Positions 1 through 7,309 of a stretch of 64,000 bases of DNA are shown here, in pieces. This DNA comes from Spirochaeta cellobiosiphila DSM 17781 (GTDB lineage: Bacteria; Spirochaetota; Spirochaetia; DSM-17781). Each line of letters begins with the position of its first letter. The stretch's first letter is position 1. The stretch is taken from assembly GCF_000426705.1 (NCBI RefSeq), contig NZ_KE384554.1:230825-294824 (forward strand), in the 5' to 3' direction. Under the pieces are notes generated by a model. The model did not search any database. It was not told the origin of the DNA and saw only the letters and a list, made by a program, of their open reading frames with translations. Position numbers and translations under genes: made by a program.

Positions 1-116
1 TCCTCAGTGAGCTTTAGAGAATTCCTCAGTGAGCTTTAGAGAATTCCTCAGTGAGCTTTAGAGAATTCCTCAGTGAGCTTTAGAGAATTCCTCAGCGAGC
101 TTTAGAGAATTCCTCC
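1..116. repeat. 22-bp tandem repeat array, cut by window edge
   Basis: Five direct copies of a 22-base unit (TCCTCAGTGAGCTTTAGAGA plus AT) occupy 1-110 with no spacer, followed by a 5-base remnant TCCTC. Copies 1-4 are identical and copy 5 has one T-to-C change at base 96. Twenty-two is not a multiple of three, so the array is not a coding repeat. It begins two bases beyond the stop codon of the acetyltransferase gene and probably continues to the left of the window. The unit contains GAATTC and the near-palindrome CTCAGTGAG. It looks like a minisatellite-type array; its function is unknown. Confidence 0.93.
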
Positions 117-668
117 CTAGCCCTCTGCCAGCTTTGAATAAACTTCAAGATCATTATACATGTCATTATATTTAGCTGATTCTCTCTGTATTCCTTCATA
201 GTAATAGTTCAGTCGCTTTGGTATTGAATTAGATTTTGAATTTGCGGGATCACATAAAATATACAATCTATGAAACCCCATGGAAAACAAAGTTTTTTCA
301 AGAATAGTTAAAGACTCTATAATATAACCTCTACCTTCAAATTCAGAAAAAATAAGATAACCTATTTCGCAACAGTCATTTACCGTGTCAAAATTAAAAG
401 CTCCGATATTCCCAATATATTGATTTGTTTCCTTTAAATATATGGCATATTGACAAGCGGTAAAGGAAGCCCAGCTATCTAGACAATATTTGATGAACAT
501 CTCTTCATCTTCGACTTTTTCAATTTTTTTTGGCCATGGTAGAAATTTACTTAACCTTTCGCGGTCCCTAACAACTAATTCATACATTAACTTTGCATTA
601 TTAATATCATGTTTCTTAAGAAGAACACGTGTTCCTTCCAAACATTCAGGGATTTCTGAAATCTCCAC
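117..668 (-). CDS. GNAT-family N-acetyltransferase (RimJ/RimL-like)
   Basis: The 183-residue product fits the RimJ/RimL-type GNAT fold, which transfers acetyl from acetyl-CoA to an amino group of a protein or small molecule. Seen: an N-terminal LEGTRVLLKKHD strand, a central IGNIGAFNFD and EIGYLIFSEFEGRGYIIES segment (the last part resembles the acetyl-CoA binding loop and helix), then a C-terminal CDPANSKSNSIPKRLNY stretch, where this subfamily usually has N-x-x-S-x-x-v-x-e-k-l-G-F. The start is GTG at 666-668, preceded by AGAGGGT about 6 bases upstream; no ATG fits better. It is a single gene ending beside the 22-bp repeat array. The substrate cannot be told from sequence. Confidence 0.85.
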   Translation of the reverse strand: MEISEIPECLEGTRVLLKKHDINNAKLMYELVVRDRERLSKFLPWPKKIEKVEDEEMFIKYCLDSWASFTACQYAIYLKETNQYIGNIGAFNFDTVNDCCEIGYLIFSEFEGRGYIIESLTILEKTLFSMGFHRLYILCDPANSKSNSIPKRLNYYYEGIQRESAKYNDMYNDLEVYSKLAEG

Positions 669-762
669 AACTCACCCTCTATGTATTTTTATACTATTGT
701 ATTTCTTTTACAGTAATACAACAATACTCATAATGAAGGAGTTTTTATCCCTAAATAAGAAT

Positions 763-795
763 AAGCCTACAAGTATTTAGGTTACTTGTAGGCTT
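763..795 (-). terminator. Hairpin terminator downstream of ohr
   Basis: A perfect 13-bp inverted repeat (763-775 with 783-795) encloses a 7-base loop, 14 bases after the ohr stop codon. Read leftward it is followed by a moderately T-rich stretch (ATTCTTATTT). This is probably a rho-independent terminator for the ohrR-ohr transcript. It may also serve as an end point for transcripts coming from the left. Confidence 0.7.
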
Positions 796-808
796 CTCCA
801 TTGGTATT

Positions 809-1243
809 TTAATCCTCTGCAATACTAATATTAACTTGAATATTATCTCGAGTTGCAATGGAATAAGGACATACCTGATGAGCCATTTCTACTAGAGATT
901 GTGCTTGATCTGTTTCAATACCAGATAAACTAACTTCTAAATCTACCTGTATGGCAAAACCTGCACCTGCTGGCCCAATTCCAACAGTTCCTTTTACATT
1001 GGCATCAGCTGGAACATTTACTTTATTCTTTGCTGCAACAAGTTTTAGAGCACTTAAGAAACAAGCAGAATATCCTGCGGCAAATAGTTGTTCAGGGTTC
1101 GTAGCTTCTCCCCCCGGTCCACCTAATTCCTTAGGTGTTGATAATGCTACATTTAAAATAGAATCAGTTGTAAAAACCTTACCATCACGACCTCCAGTAG
1201 CTATGGCTGATGTTGTGTATAACACTTTACTTGGTCTTATCAT
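809..1243 (-). CDS. ohr: Organic hydroperoxide resistance protein Ohr
   Basis: Thiol peroxidase of the Ohr/OsmC family that reduces organic (lipid) hydroperoxides in the cytoplasm. The 144 residues match the family length. The catalytic set is intact and in canonical positions: Arg19 (GGRDG), Glu51 (NPEQLF), Cys61 (GYSACFLSALK) and Cys125 (VCPYSIATR). The Cys-containing GYSACF motif and the VCPYS motif separate Ohr from OsmC. The start is ATG at 1241-1243 with AAGGAGT 6-7 bases upstream. It lies directly downstream of the MarR-type gene ohrR on the same strand with its own promoter in the 66-base gap, the classical arrangement for peroxide-induced expression. Confidence 0.97.
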   Translation of the reverse strand: MIRPSKVLYTTSAIATGGRDGKVFTTDSILNVALSTPKELGGPGGEATNPEQLFAAGYSACFLSALKLVAAKNKVNVPADANVKGTVGIGPAGAGFAIQVDLEVSLSGIETDQAQSLVEMAHQVCPYSIATRDNIQVNISIAED

Positions 1244-1273
1244 CTCTTACTCCTTTTACTTGTATCGCCCAGT

Positions 1274-1302
1274 ATTATATAGCGCGCTACATATATGATA
1301 AA
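1274..1302 (-). promoter_or_regulatory. ohr promoter with palindromic OhrR-type operator
   Basis: Reading the minus strand, a consensus -10 TATAAT (1279-1274) is preceded at 17 bases by a weak -35 (TTTATC, 1302-1297). The spacer contains the perfect 10-bp palindrome TAGCGCGCTA at 1280-1289, which extends to 18 bp (1276-1293) with one mismatched pair. A near copy lies in the ohrR promoter. A repressor bound here would block RNA polymerase. Assigning it to OhrR is inference from gene order and motif sharing. Confidence 0.72.
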
Positions 1303-1309
1303 ATTAAAA

Positions 1310-1747
1310 TTACACATAGTCTAATAAATGATCTCTCAAGTCATTTAATCGTTTTAATAGTTCTTTATATTCTTCTAGTGTACATCCAGCAGCTTCTGCT
1401 ACTTTGGGAGGTATTTTGAGAGCTTCATCATGAAGCTTTTCTCCTTTAATGGTTAGATATACTTCCATGTTACGTTCATCACTCAGAGATCTCTTCCGTA
1501 CAATAAAATCCATTGATTCAAGCCTTTTCAACAATGGTGTCAATGTCGCAGAGTCTAGAAATAATTGCTTACCTATGTAGTTAATGCCTACACCTTGTTT
1601 TTTCCAAAGTACTTGTAGAACCAGATATTGAGGATAAGTAATACCCATAGATTTTAATATATTTCTATATACTTTACTCATCGCCAGTTGTGTTGAATAA
1701 AGAGAAAAACATAAGTGTTTATCAATTGGTGGTAACTTATCCTTCAT
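1310..1747 (-). CDS. ohrR: OhrR, MarR-family peroxide-sensing repressor
   Basis: MarR-type winged-helix repressor of ohr. The N-terminal stretch LCFSLYSTQLAMSKVYR followed by TYPQYLVLQVLW matches the OhrR signature, in which the Cys of the LCF motif is the peroxide-reactive residue. The winged helix follows (INYIGKQLFLDSATLTPLLKRLE, then RKRSLSDERNMEVYLT with the wing DER). The frame is open back to a TTG at 1783, but the ATG at 1745-1747 gives the usual OhrR N-terminus, and the longer start would overlap the promoter. There is no clear Shine-Dalgarno site at this ATG, and a -10-like element ends 7 bases upstream, so the mRNA may be leaderless. Likely autorepressed. Confidence 0.93.
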   Translation of the reverse strand: MKDKLPPIDKHLCFSLYSTQLAMSKVYRNILKSMGITYPQYLVLQVLWKKQGVGINYIGKQLFLDSATLTPLLKRLESMDFIVRKRSLSDERNMEVYLTIKGEKLHDEALKIPPKVAEAAGCTLEEYKELLKRLNDLRDHLLDYV

Positions 1748-1754
1748 AATACAT

Positions 1755-1783
1755 AATATACATAGCGCACTATTAAATGGCAA
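1755..1783 (-). promoter_or_regulatory. ohrR promoter with second copy of the operator
   Basis: On the minus strand, -35 TTGCCA (1783-1778) and -10 TATATT (1760-1755) are separated by exactly 17 bases. The spacer carries TAGTGCGCTA (1772-1763), which differs by one base from the palindrome in the ohr promoter. The transcript would start at about 1748, immediately before the ATG. The arrangement implies negative autoregulation by OhrR. Confidence 0.65.
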
Positions 1784-1889
1784 GCTATATATCAGAAAAA
1801 GACTAATTAACTATCTTTTTTACTTATTATAGTAATAGATCGTGGTAAATATTAGACATGTAATCCATTTGTTCATGAGCACCTATCTC

Positions 1890-2942
1890 CTAAAGATGTA
1901 AAATGATATTAGAATAGTAGTCACTTAGCTCTTGAATTCTTATTCTTTCATCGGGTTTGTGAGCATTTTTAATAGAACCAGGTCCATAATTGACAGCCGG
2001 AATTCCTGCATTATTTAACTGAGCAATATCGGTCCATGCCTGCATGACTTCTTTTTTAATATGAGGTAATAGATACTCCTTACTATTGTCACCAGCATAA
2101 CAGGAAGGAGAGTTATCAATAACTTCGATATTCTCCTCGCTAATATAGCTCAATAAAATATCCATAGCTTCTTCTGAATTTAATTTTGGGCTGAACCTGT
2201 AGTTTATTAAAAGCTCAATTTGAGAGGGTATTACATTAAAGGCATTAGAAGTATTAAAAGTAGTAACATTAACAGTTTGATAAAAAGGATATCCAGAAAT
2301 ATTATCATCCTGATTTATTTCAGCATCCATCCTGGTTATAGCATCACATACTTGAAGTGCTTCAATCATTGCGCTTTTTCCAGTCCGTGGATTAGCGCTA
2401 TGAGCAGATACACCCGTTATCGTTTTTTTGACTGTTAGAGATCCTAAACATGCCACTGAATATAAGCCTTCAGTCGGTTCCAATACATAGGCAAAATCAA
2501 TATCTGAAATAAGGCTTTTATCTAGCAGAAGATTAATTCCATTAGGTAATGGACCTTCTTCACCCTCATAGAAAACAAAAGAGACATTGTGTTTAAGATC
2601 AAAGAATTTCGATTCAATATCATCAATCATTTTGAGCATTACTGCTAATCCAGCCTTCATATCACAAGCACCTCGGCCATAGATATATCCCGCTTCCTCA
2701 TAAGCTTCAGTTGTACTATCCTCGACTGGAACCGTGTCTATATGACCAATGAAAGCTATATGACTATCAGCATTGGCATTAATTTTGTAAACGATAGAAT
2801 TGTGAACTCTAACCATGTCACCGGAATAGGAAGAGAGTAACAGCTCAATGCTATCAGCGAAGACCTTCTCCTCCCCTGTTACACTCTGAAAGCTTATCAA
2901 TGACTTTAGGACATCAGGTAGTGTCTCTTTTAAATTAATCAT
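1890..2942 (-). CDS. dapE: M20 metallopeptidase, succinyl-diaminopimelate desuccinylase DapE
   Basis: Zinc amidohydrolase of the M20 family. In this operon it most likely removes succinate from N-succinyl-LL-diaminopimelate. Metal ligands and catalytic residues are visible: His67 and Asp69 in GHIDTVP, Asp94 in YGRGACDMKAG, the Glu cluster in FYEGEEG (about 126-129), Glu155 in LEP and a C-terminal His328 in NAHKPDE. The dimerisation domain sits around residues 170-285. Its ATG overlaps the end of the lysA-like gene by four bases (ATGA), which indicates translational coupling. M20 enzymes also include acetyl-ornithine deacetylases and acetyl-lysine deacetylases. The neighbouring dapD argues for DapE. 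Confidence 0.87.
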   Translation of the reverse strand: MINLKETLPDVLKSLISFQSVTGEEKVFADSIELLLSSYSGDMVRVHNSIVYKINANADSHIAFIGHIDTVPVEDSTTEAYEEAGYIYGRGACDMKAGLAVMLKMIDDIESKFFDLKHNVSFVFYEGEEGPLPNGINLLLDKSLISDIDFAYVLEPTEGLYSVACLGSLTVKKTITGVSAHSANPRTGKSAMIEALQVCDAITRMDAEINQDDNISGYPFYQTVNVTTFNTSNAFNVIPSQIELLINYRFSPKLNSEEAMDILLSYISEENIEVIDNSPSCYAGDNSKEYLLPHIKKEVMQAWTDIAQLNNAGIPAVNYGPGSIKNAHKPDERIRIQELSDYYSNIILHL

Positions 2943-4234
2943 TCAAGATCATCCGGAACAGGCATTAAATCAATAACATCTTTTATAGCAATCTTAGGGC
3001 GAACAGTTAGGTATTTATCTTTATAGACTAATACTTCTGGTGCGACATCATGACTAAGAAAAAGGGGCATACTTTCGGTATAACCGTAGGCACCAGAACA
3101 GAACACACCGATAAAATCTCCCTGTTGACTTTCTACAGGTAAGGGGATGTCTTTACCAAGAAAATCTACGGAAGTACAGAGACTACCACCAACATCAAAG
3201 GGGATAAGATTTTTTTGCCTACGAGAGATATTGAATGTAGGATGAGCAGTTCCTATAAGGGCTGGTCTCAACAGGTGCTGAGCACCTCCATCTACAAGCA
3301 CATATTCCCTACCACGGGAGTTCTTTCTATCAATAATTTTTGAGATATACACACCACTCTGCCCCACTAAATATCGTCCAGGCTCTGCAATAAGTCTTGT
3401 ATTATTTTCTTTAATAAAAGGATAATTCTCAATTAATTCTAGTATCTTCTCATTAATACCTTCAATATTTAAACCTTCATCATCATCAGAATAGGGAATA
3501 CCAATACCGCCACCAAAATCAATGGATAAAACTTTAAAGTGCTTATCATTAATCTCTGAAGCTAATCGAAAACAATTAGTAAGGTTACTTAGAAATCCTT
3601 CACTATCTTGGATCCCGGTTCCCGCAAATATATGAATACCCTGAAGACGAATATGCTTTAATTCACTGACATTATTAATAGTGATATCTATAGCCTCTGA
3701 ATCAATACCAAACTTCTTTGATCCACCACCCATATTAACAGCAGCACCTGCTACTTCAAATTCTGGATTGATACGTAACTCTATATCCATGACCTTATTT
3801 TGCTCAGTGGCAATTTTGTTTATACGCTGAATCTCTCCAATGCTTTCTGCATTGATGGCATAAATTCCCATTCCTATCGCTTTACGAATATCTTCATCAG
3901 TCTTGGAAGGTCCAGCAAAAACGATATTCCTCGGATTAACACCCAGCTTTTCACATGCATATAACTCACCTTCAGAGGCGACCTCTATACCTGCACCCAA
4001 ATTAGTTAAGTGCCTAACTATAGACAAATTGGGATTTGCTTTCATAGCATAAAAAATGTCCACTTCATCAGGCATATTCTGTCTTAAATAGGTATACTTA
4101 TCGGTTATAGTATTTAAATCGTATATAAATAAAGGAGAACTTACTGTATCAATAATGTCATCTACTTTGACTCCAGATACAAAAAGTTGATCATCGATCA
4201 TTTTAAAATGTTGACTAATGTCTTCAATATTCAT
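2939..4234 (-). CDS. lysA: PLP-dependent decarboxylase, LysA-like (atypical motif)
   Basis: Fold-type III PLP decarboxylase that would convert meso-diaminopimelate to lysine. The PLP lysine is in FYAMKANPN (residue 65 from the chosen start). GGGIGIPY and EPGRYLVG provide phosphate-binding and active-site loops, and GVFCSGAYGYTES supplies the late Tyr. The CESGD signature of authentic diaminopimelate decarboxylases is replaced by CTSVD in GSLCTSVDFLGKD, a form closer to exosortase-associated and BtrK-type decarboxylases as I know them. Context (dapD, aminotransferase and dapE in one operon) still supports lysine biosynthesis. The ATG at 4232-4234 is preceded by TTGGAAATAATT; the in-frame TTG 12 bases upstream is the alternative. 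Confidence 0.82.
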   Translation of the reverse strand: MNIEDISQHFKMIDDQLFVSGVKVDDIIDTVSSPLFIYDLNTITDKYTYLRQNMPDEVDIFYAMKANPNLSIVRHLTNLGAGIEVASEGELYACEKLGVNPRNIVFAGPSKTDEDIRKAIGMGIYAINAESIGEIQRINKIATEQNKVMDIELRINPEFEVAGAAVNMGGGSKKFGIDSEAIDITINNVSELKHIRLQGIHIFAGTGIQDSEGFLSNLTNCFRLASEINDKHFKVLSIDFGGGIGIPYSDDDEGLNIEGINEKILELIENYPFIKENNTRLIAEPGRYLVGQSGVYISKIIDRKNSRGREYVLVDGGAQHLLRPALIGTAHPTFNISRRQKNLIPFDVGGSLCTSVDFLGKDIPLPVESQQGDFIGVFCSGAYGYTESMPLFLSHDVAPEVLVYKDKYLTVRPKIAIKDVIDLMPVPDDLE

Positions 4235-4236
4235 AA

Positions 4237-5373
4237 TTATTTCCAATTAGCAAAAAATTTTTGTATTTGTTTACAAGCTTCAATTAGCTTCGCCATATCT
4301 GTAGCATATGATATGCGTAGATGACTATCACCCCGCTTACCAAAGGCAATGCCAGGTATTGTTAAAACATTGACTTGATCTAACATTTTATGTGCGACAT
4401 CAGTAGAAGACCCATAATAAGAAATATCAGGAAAGATATAAAAGGCCCCTTGAGGTTTTTCAACATTAACATGGGGAATCTCTTTAAGTGATTTATATAT
4501 ATATTCACTTTTTTCTTCTAGATTAACACAAATTCTCTGGACAAAATCATCTGTAGAACCATTCAAAGAAGCAATAGCTGCGTGTTGGGATATTGAAGAA
4601 GCACAGGTGGCCACATATTGATTAGTTATTATCATATTAGTTGCTATAGATGTAGGACTAATAGTCCAACCAATCCTAAGTCCTGTGGCGGCTGCCCTTT
4701 TTGAGATACCATCCACAACAATAACTTTATCTGTATATGCTAATGGAGTATCAGGTCTTGAATGGGAGAAATACAAATCGCTATATATTTCATCAGATAT
4801 TATATAAATATCATTTTTATCTACAATATTAGCCAACGCTTTGATATCACTACTTGGTAAAATGGATCCCGTAGGATTATTAGGGCTATTAATAACAATA
4901 AACTTAACGGCTTCTGTTAATTTTGAATTGAGATCTTCAAAATCAATAGAGAAGTCTTCATTTAGTCTATAAGTTACAGTCTTGGCTCCTTGTAATTGGG
5001 TAATTGTTTGGTACACAGAAAAGGCTATATCAGGGATTAGGACAACATCTTGTGGTTCTAAATAAGTAAAAAAGATGTTCCAAAGAGCACCTTCAGCACC
5101 ATTAGTGATAACAACCTGATCAATGCTGACACTTTTATTTGCTTTTTTTGAATGGTGGTAAGCAACCAATTCTCTTAACTCCAAAAGACCTTGATTAGAG
5201 GTATAACGAGTTTGATTATCTTGAAAGGCTGCTATTCCCTTGTTCATTACTGAAGCAGGAAGATTTTCGGGAAGTTGTCCTATACCCAGATTTATAGTGT
5301 CTGATTTAGCCAAACTATTCATTTGACGAATGAGAGATAGTTCAACTCCTGAGAAAGTACTCTTTGTATTCAC
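4237..5373 (-). CDS. Class I aminotransferase, probable succinyl-DAP aminotransferase
   Basis: Fold-type I PLP aminotransferase of about 378 residues. Seen: an N-terminal NLGIGQLPENLP segment, NGAEGALW, the NSPNNPTGS motif, SDEIYSDLYF (Asp/Tyr contacts to PLP), the PLP-binding Lys in GISKRAAATGLRIGW, and the C-terminal Arg in LRISYA that binds the carboxylate. In the succinylase lysine pathway this position would be N-succinyl-L,L-DAP:2-oxoglutarate aminotransferase (DapC/ArgD role), and position between dapD and the lysA-like gene supports that. The family is promiscuous, so an aspartate- or alanine-type aminotransferase cannot be excluded. It is separated from dapD by 4 bases and from lysA by 2. 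Confidence 0.83.
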   Translation of the reverse strand: MNTKSTFSGVELSLIRQMNSLAKSDTINLGIGQLPENLPASVMNKGIAAFQDNQTRYTSNQGLLELRELVAYHHSKKANKSVSIDQVVITNGAEGALWNIFFTYLEPQDVVLIPDIAFSVYQTITQLQGAKTVTYRLNEDFSIDFEDLNSKLTEAVKFIVINSPNNPTGSILPSSDIKALANIVDKNDIYIISDEIYSDLYFSHSRPDTPLAYTDKVIVVDGISKRAAATGLRIGWTISPTSIATNMIITNQYVATCASSISQHAAIASLNGSTDDFVQRICVNLEEKSEYIYKSLKEIPHVNVEKPQGAFYIFPDISYYGSSTDVAHKMLDQVNVLTIPGIAFGKRGDSHLRISYATDMAKLIEACKQIQKFFANWK

Positions 5374-5377
5374 TTAA

Positions 5378-6595
5378 TTATCCTCTTAATGCCTCTTCAA
5401 GGGCATAAGCTCTCTGACTAGTTGAGGATATATACTTGGCTATCATAGGAGTAAGTTTGAAAGTTCCACCACTAGAGAGAGACATAGAAGGAATAACCAG
5501 AGCTCCAGAAGGAACTTCAGGACCATAGGAGGAATCCTTAGGGATTATCACTCTGCCTGTGCTATAAGTCTTAATAGTATCAGTAAGACTATGGGTTATT
5601 AATTCAACAGTTCCTTCAGAAGTATAAGCAACATTATTGAGGGGATCTAATATGGGGGTTGCTTTAGATATATGAACACCGGGAGCTAAGGTAACAAGAT
5701 CACCTAGACGTGCTCCTTGGGTTACACCAGAACCTTCTCCCATAAGAACATTATCACCCAAAATTACGGGTGTAGCCTCTATAGGATCTAGGACTCCACC
5801 GATGATAGCCCCTGCACTAATATGACTGTCCCTTCCAATCTGACAACAACTACCAGCCAAATTTTCTACCATTGTACCTGCACCAACATGGGCACCGACA
5901 TTGGCATAAGCTGGTGGCATAAAGACACAACCTGCTCCAGCGAATGCACCCCTTCGCAATCCTGCAGCAGGAGGTACAACTCGAAAACCTTCTTTACCTG
6001 TGAGTTTTCTCACAGGAAAGGTTTCTTTATCAGTAAAACAAATATCGTTACTGCCACTGTAAACGGTTATTTGTCCCAATGGGAAACCTAACATAATCCC
6101 ATTTTTGACCCAGTGATTAGCATCCCAACTTCCATTTACAATTTGAGCTGTTCGTAAAACACCTGTTTCCAAGAGATCCATCACTTCATTAAAAGTTTCA
6201 AGGGCTGCTTTCTTTTCATCCATTAGGCGTCCGGATTTTTTTAGTTCTGTAAACTTCTCAACCCTGGATACAAGGTTTTCTGGGACTTTATAATGAACAA
6301 CAGCTTTCACATATTCTTCATCTTTAATTTGTAGTAAAGTATCAATTGAAGGGTGTTTTCCAGGATTTGATTTAGCATCTTCTACATGCTCACAAAAATA
6401 TTCTAACCCTTGATTCGATAATGATTTACCAATATTACCATTATCAAAATCAACTAAATTTGCAAATACAGTCAAACTTCCAGTGCTATCTTGTTGATTT
6501 TTAATGGTTTGTATAACTTTTCCCTGTTTAAGGATGTCTATTTGTGCTATTTTATCAGCAGATTTAAGATCTTTAAGTTTCTCTTCAAATTTCAT
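5378..6595 (-). CDS. dapD: Tetrahydrodipicolinate N-succinyltransferase DapD
   Basis: Left-handed beta-helix acyltransferase that transfers succinyl from succinyl-CoA to tetrahydrodipicolinate, the committing step of the succinylase branch. The C-terminal half shows hexapeptide repeats (AYANVGAHVGAGTMVENLAGSC; ISAGAIIGGVLD; VLMGEGSGVTQGARLGDLVTLAPGV). GSWDANHWVKNGIMLGF precedes the helix. At about 405 residues it is longer than the common 270-340 residue forms because of a larger N-terminal domain. The frame is open to 6706, but the ATG at 6593-6595 starts a typical MKFEEKLKDL sequence, and the promoter lies inside the longer version. No Shine-Dalgarno site is visible. Confidence 0.88.
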   Translation of the reverse strand: MKFEEKLKDLKSADKIAQIDILKQGKVIQTIKNQQDSTGSLTVFANLVDFDNGNIGKSLSNQGLEYFCEHVEDAKSNPGKHPSIDTLLQIKDEEYVKAVVHYKVPENLVSRVEKFTELKKSGRLMDEKKAALETFNEVMDLLETGVLRTAQIVNGSWDANHWVKNGIMLGFPLGQITVYSGSNDICFTDKETFPVRKLTGKEGFRVVPPAAGLRRGAFAGAGCVFMPPAYANVGAHVGAGTMVENLAGSCCQIGRDSHISAGAIIGGVLDPIEATPVILGDNVLMGEGSGVTQGARLGDLVTLAPGVHISKATPILDPLNNVAYTSEGTVELITHSLTDTIKTYSTGRVIIPKDSSYGPEVPSGALVIPSMSLSSGGTFKLTPMIAKYISSTSQRAYALEEALRG

Positions 6596-6601
6596 GGCTC
6601 T

Positions 6602-6630
6602 ATGATAGGTAAACAAGCGTTTAGAGTCAA
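6602..6630 (-). promoter_or_regulatory. Promoter of the dapD operon, probably leaderless
   Basis: On the minus strand, -35 TTGACT (6630-6625) and -10 TATCAT (6607-6602) are separated by 17 bases; each differs from consensus by one base. Only six bases lie between the -10 element and the dapD ATG (6595), so transcription should begin at or next to the start codon. It is divergent from the Crp/Fnr gene that begins at 6654. Confidence 0.65.
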
Positions 6631-6653
6631 TAATTTGCAACAGAAGAAGGAAA

Positions 6654-7256
6654 ATGAATTCCCTTATGATTGATAACTTTATAATAACTCTCGAGAAATT
6701 AAACACTATTCACACTTTAACAAAATCACAGGAATCTCATATCTGTTCTTTATTTCACAATAAGAAACTTTTCAAAGGAGAATATTTAGTATTTGCTGGT
6801 GAGGAATCGGACCTCATTGGATATATGATTAAGGGCAACCTAAGATATTATTACTTAGATGAAACGGGAAAAGAATACACGAAATATTTTTGTCAGAAAG
6901 GTCATTTTGTTTCTTCCTACGTATCTGTCATAAAAGGAGAACCCTCCTCTTATTCGATTCAAGCTTTAACGGATATAGAAATTGTAATCTTTTCCTATCG
7001 AAAATGGACAGAACTTATGTTAAAGGACAAAACATGGGCTTATATTGCTCTTAAGATTTTAGAGGAATCCCAAATTATAGGAGAAGCAAGAGAACGTTCT
7101 CTCGTTCTTAATAGTGCAACAGAACGTTATGAACAACTTATTGACAGCTTTCCCAATATTGAAAAAATTGTCCACCAATATGATATCGCCAATTATCTGG
7201 GAATTACCTCTGTGGCTCTTAGTCGAATAAGAAAAAAAATTAAAAACATAACCTAG
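6654..7256 (+). CDS. Crp/Fnr-family transcriptional regulator
   Basis: The 200-residue protein has an N-terminal cyclic-nucleotide-binding-type beta-barrel (about 25-120: KKLFKGEYLVFAGEESDLIGYMIKGNLRYYYLDETGKEY) and a C-terminal helix-turn-helix (DIANYLGITSVALSRIRKKI, about 176-195). The phosphate-binding Gly-Glu...Arg-x-Ala motif of true cAMP binders is not evident, so the ligand is unknown. The single Cys residues do not form an Fnr-type iron-sulfur motif. It is transcribed divergently from dapD with a 58-base gap, so it may regulate the lysine operon or the decayed oxidoreductase gene just downstream. ATG at 6654 has GAAGAAGGAAA close upstream; ATG at 6666 is a possible alternative. Confidence 0.85.
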   Translation: MNSLMIDNFIITLEKLNTIHTLTKSQESHICSLFHNKKLFKGEYLVFAGEESDLIGYMIKGNLRYYYLDETGKEYTKYFCQKGHFVSSYVSVIKGEPSSYSIQALTDIEIVIFSYRKWTELMLKDKTWAYIALKILEESQIIGEARERSLVLNSATERYEQLIDSFPNIEKIVHQYDIANYLGITSVALSRIRKKIKNIT

Positions 7257-7309
7257 GTTAAGGAATCCCTTTTTTAACATAGTTAATATCTCCTCATATG
7301 GAGATTACT

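Noticed and set aside
490-780. Plus-strand open frame of 96 codons opposite the acetyltransferase gene
   Set aside because: It is an antisense shadow of the acetyltransferase frame with no ribosome-binding site or recognisable motif.
5822-6091. Plus-strand frame of 89 codons inside dapD
   Set aside because: Shadow of the strong dapD coding frame with hexapeptide repeats.
7288-7305. Short inverted repeat ATCTCC/GGAGAT around the pseudogene ribosome-binding site
   Set aside because: Only 6 bp with a 6-base loop, before a dead gene; no evidence for a regulatory hairpin.
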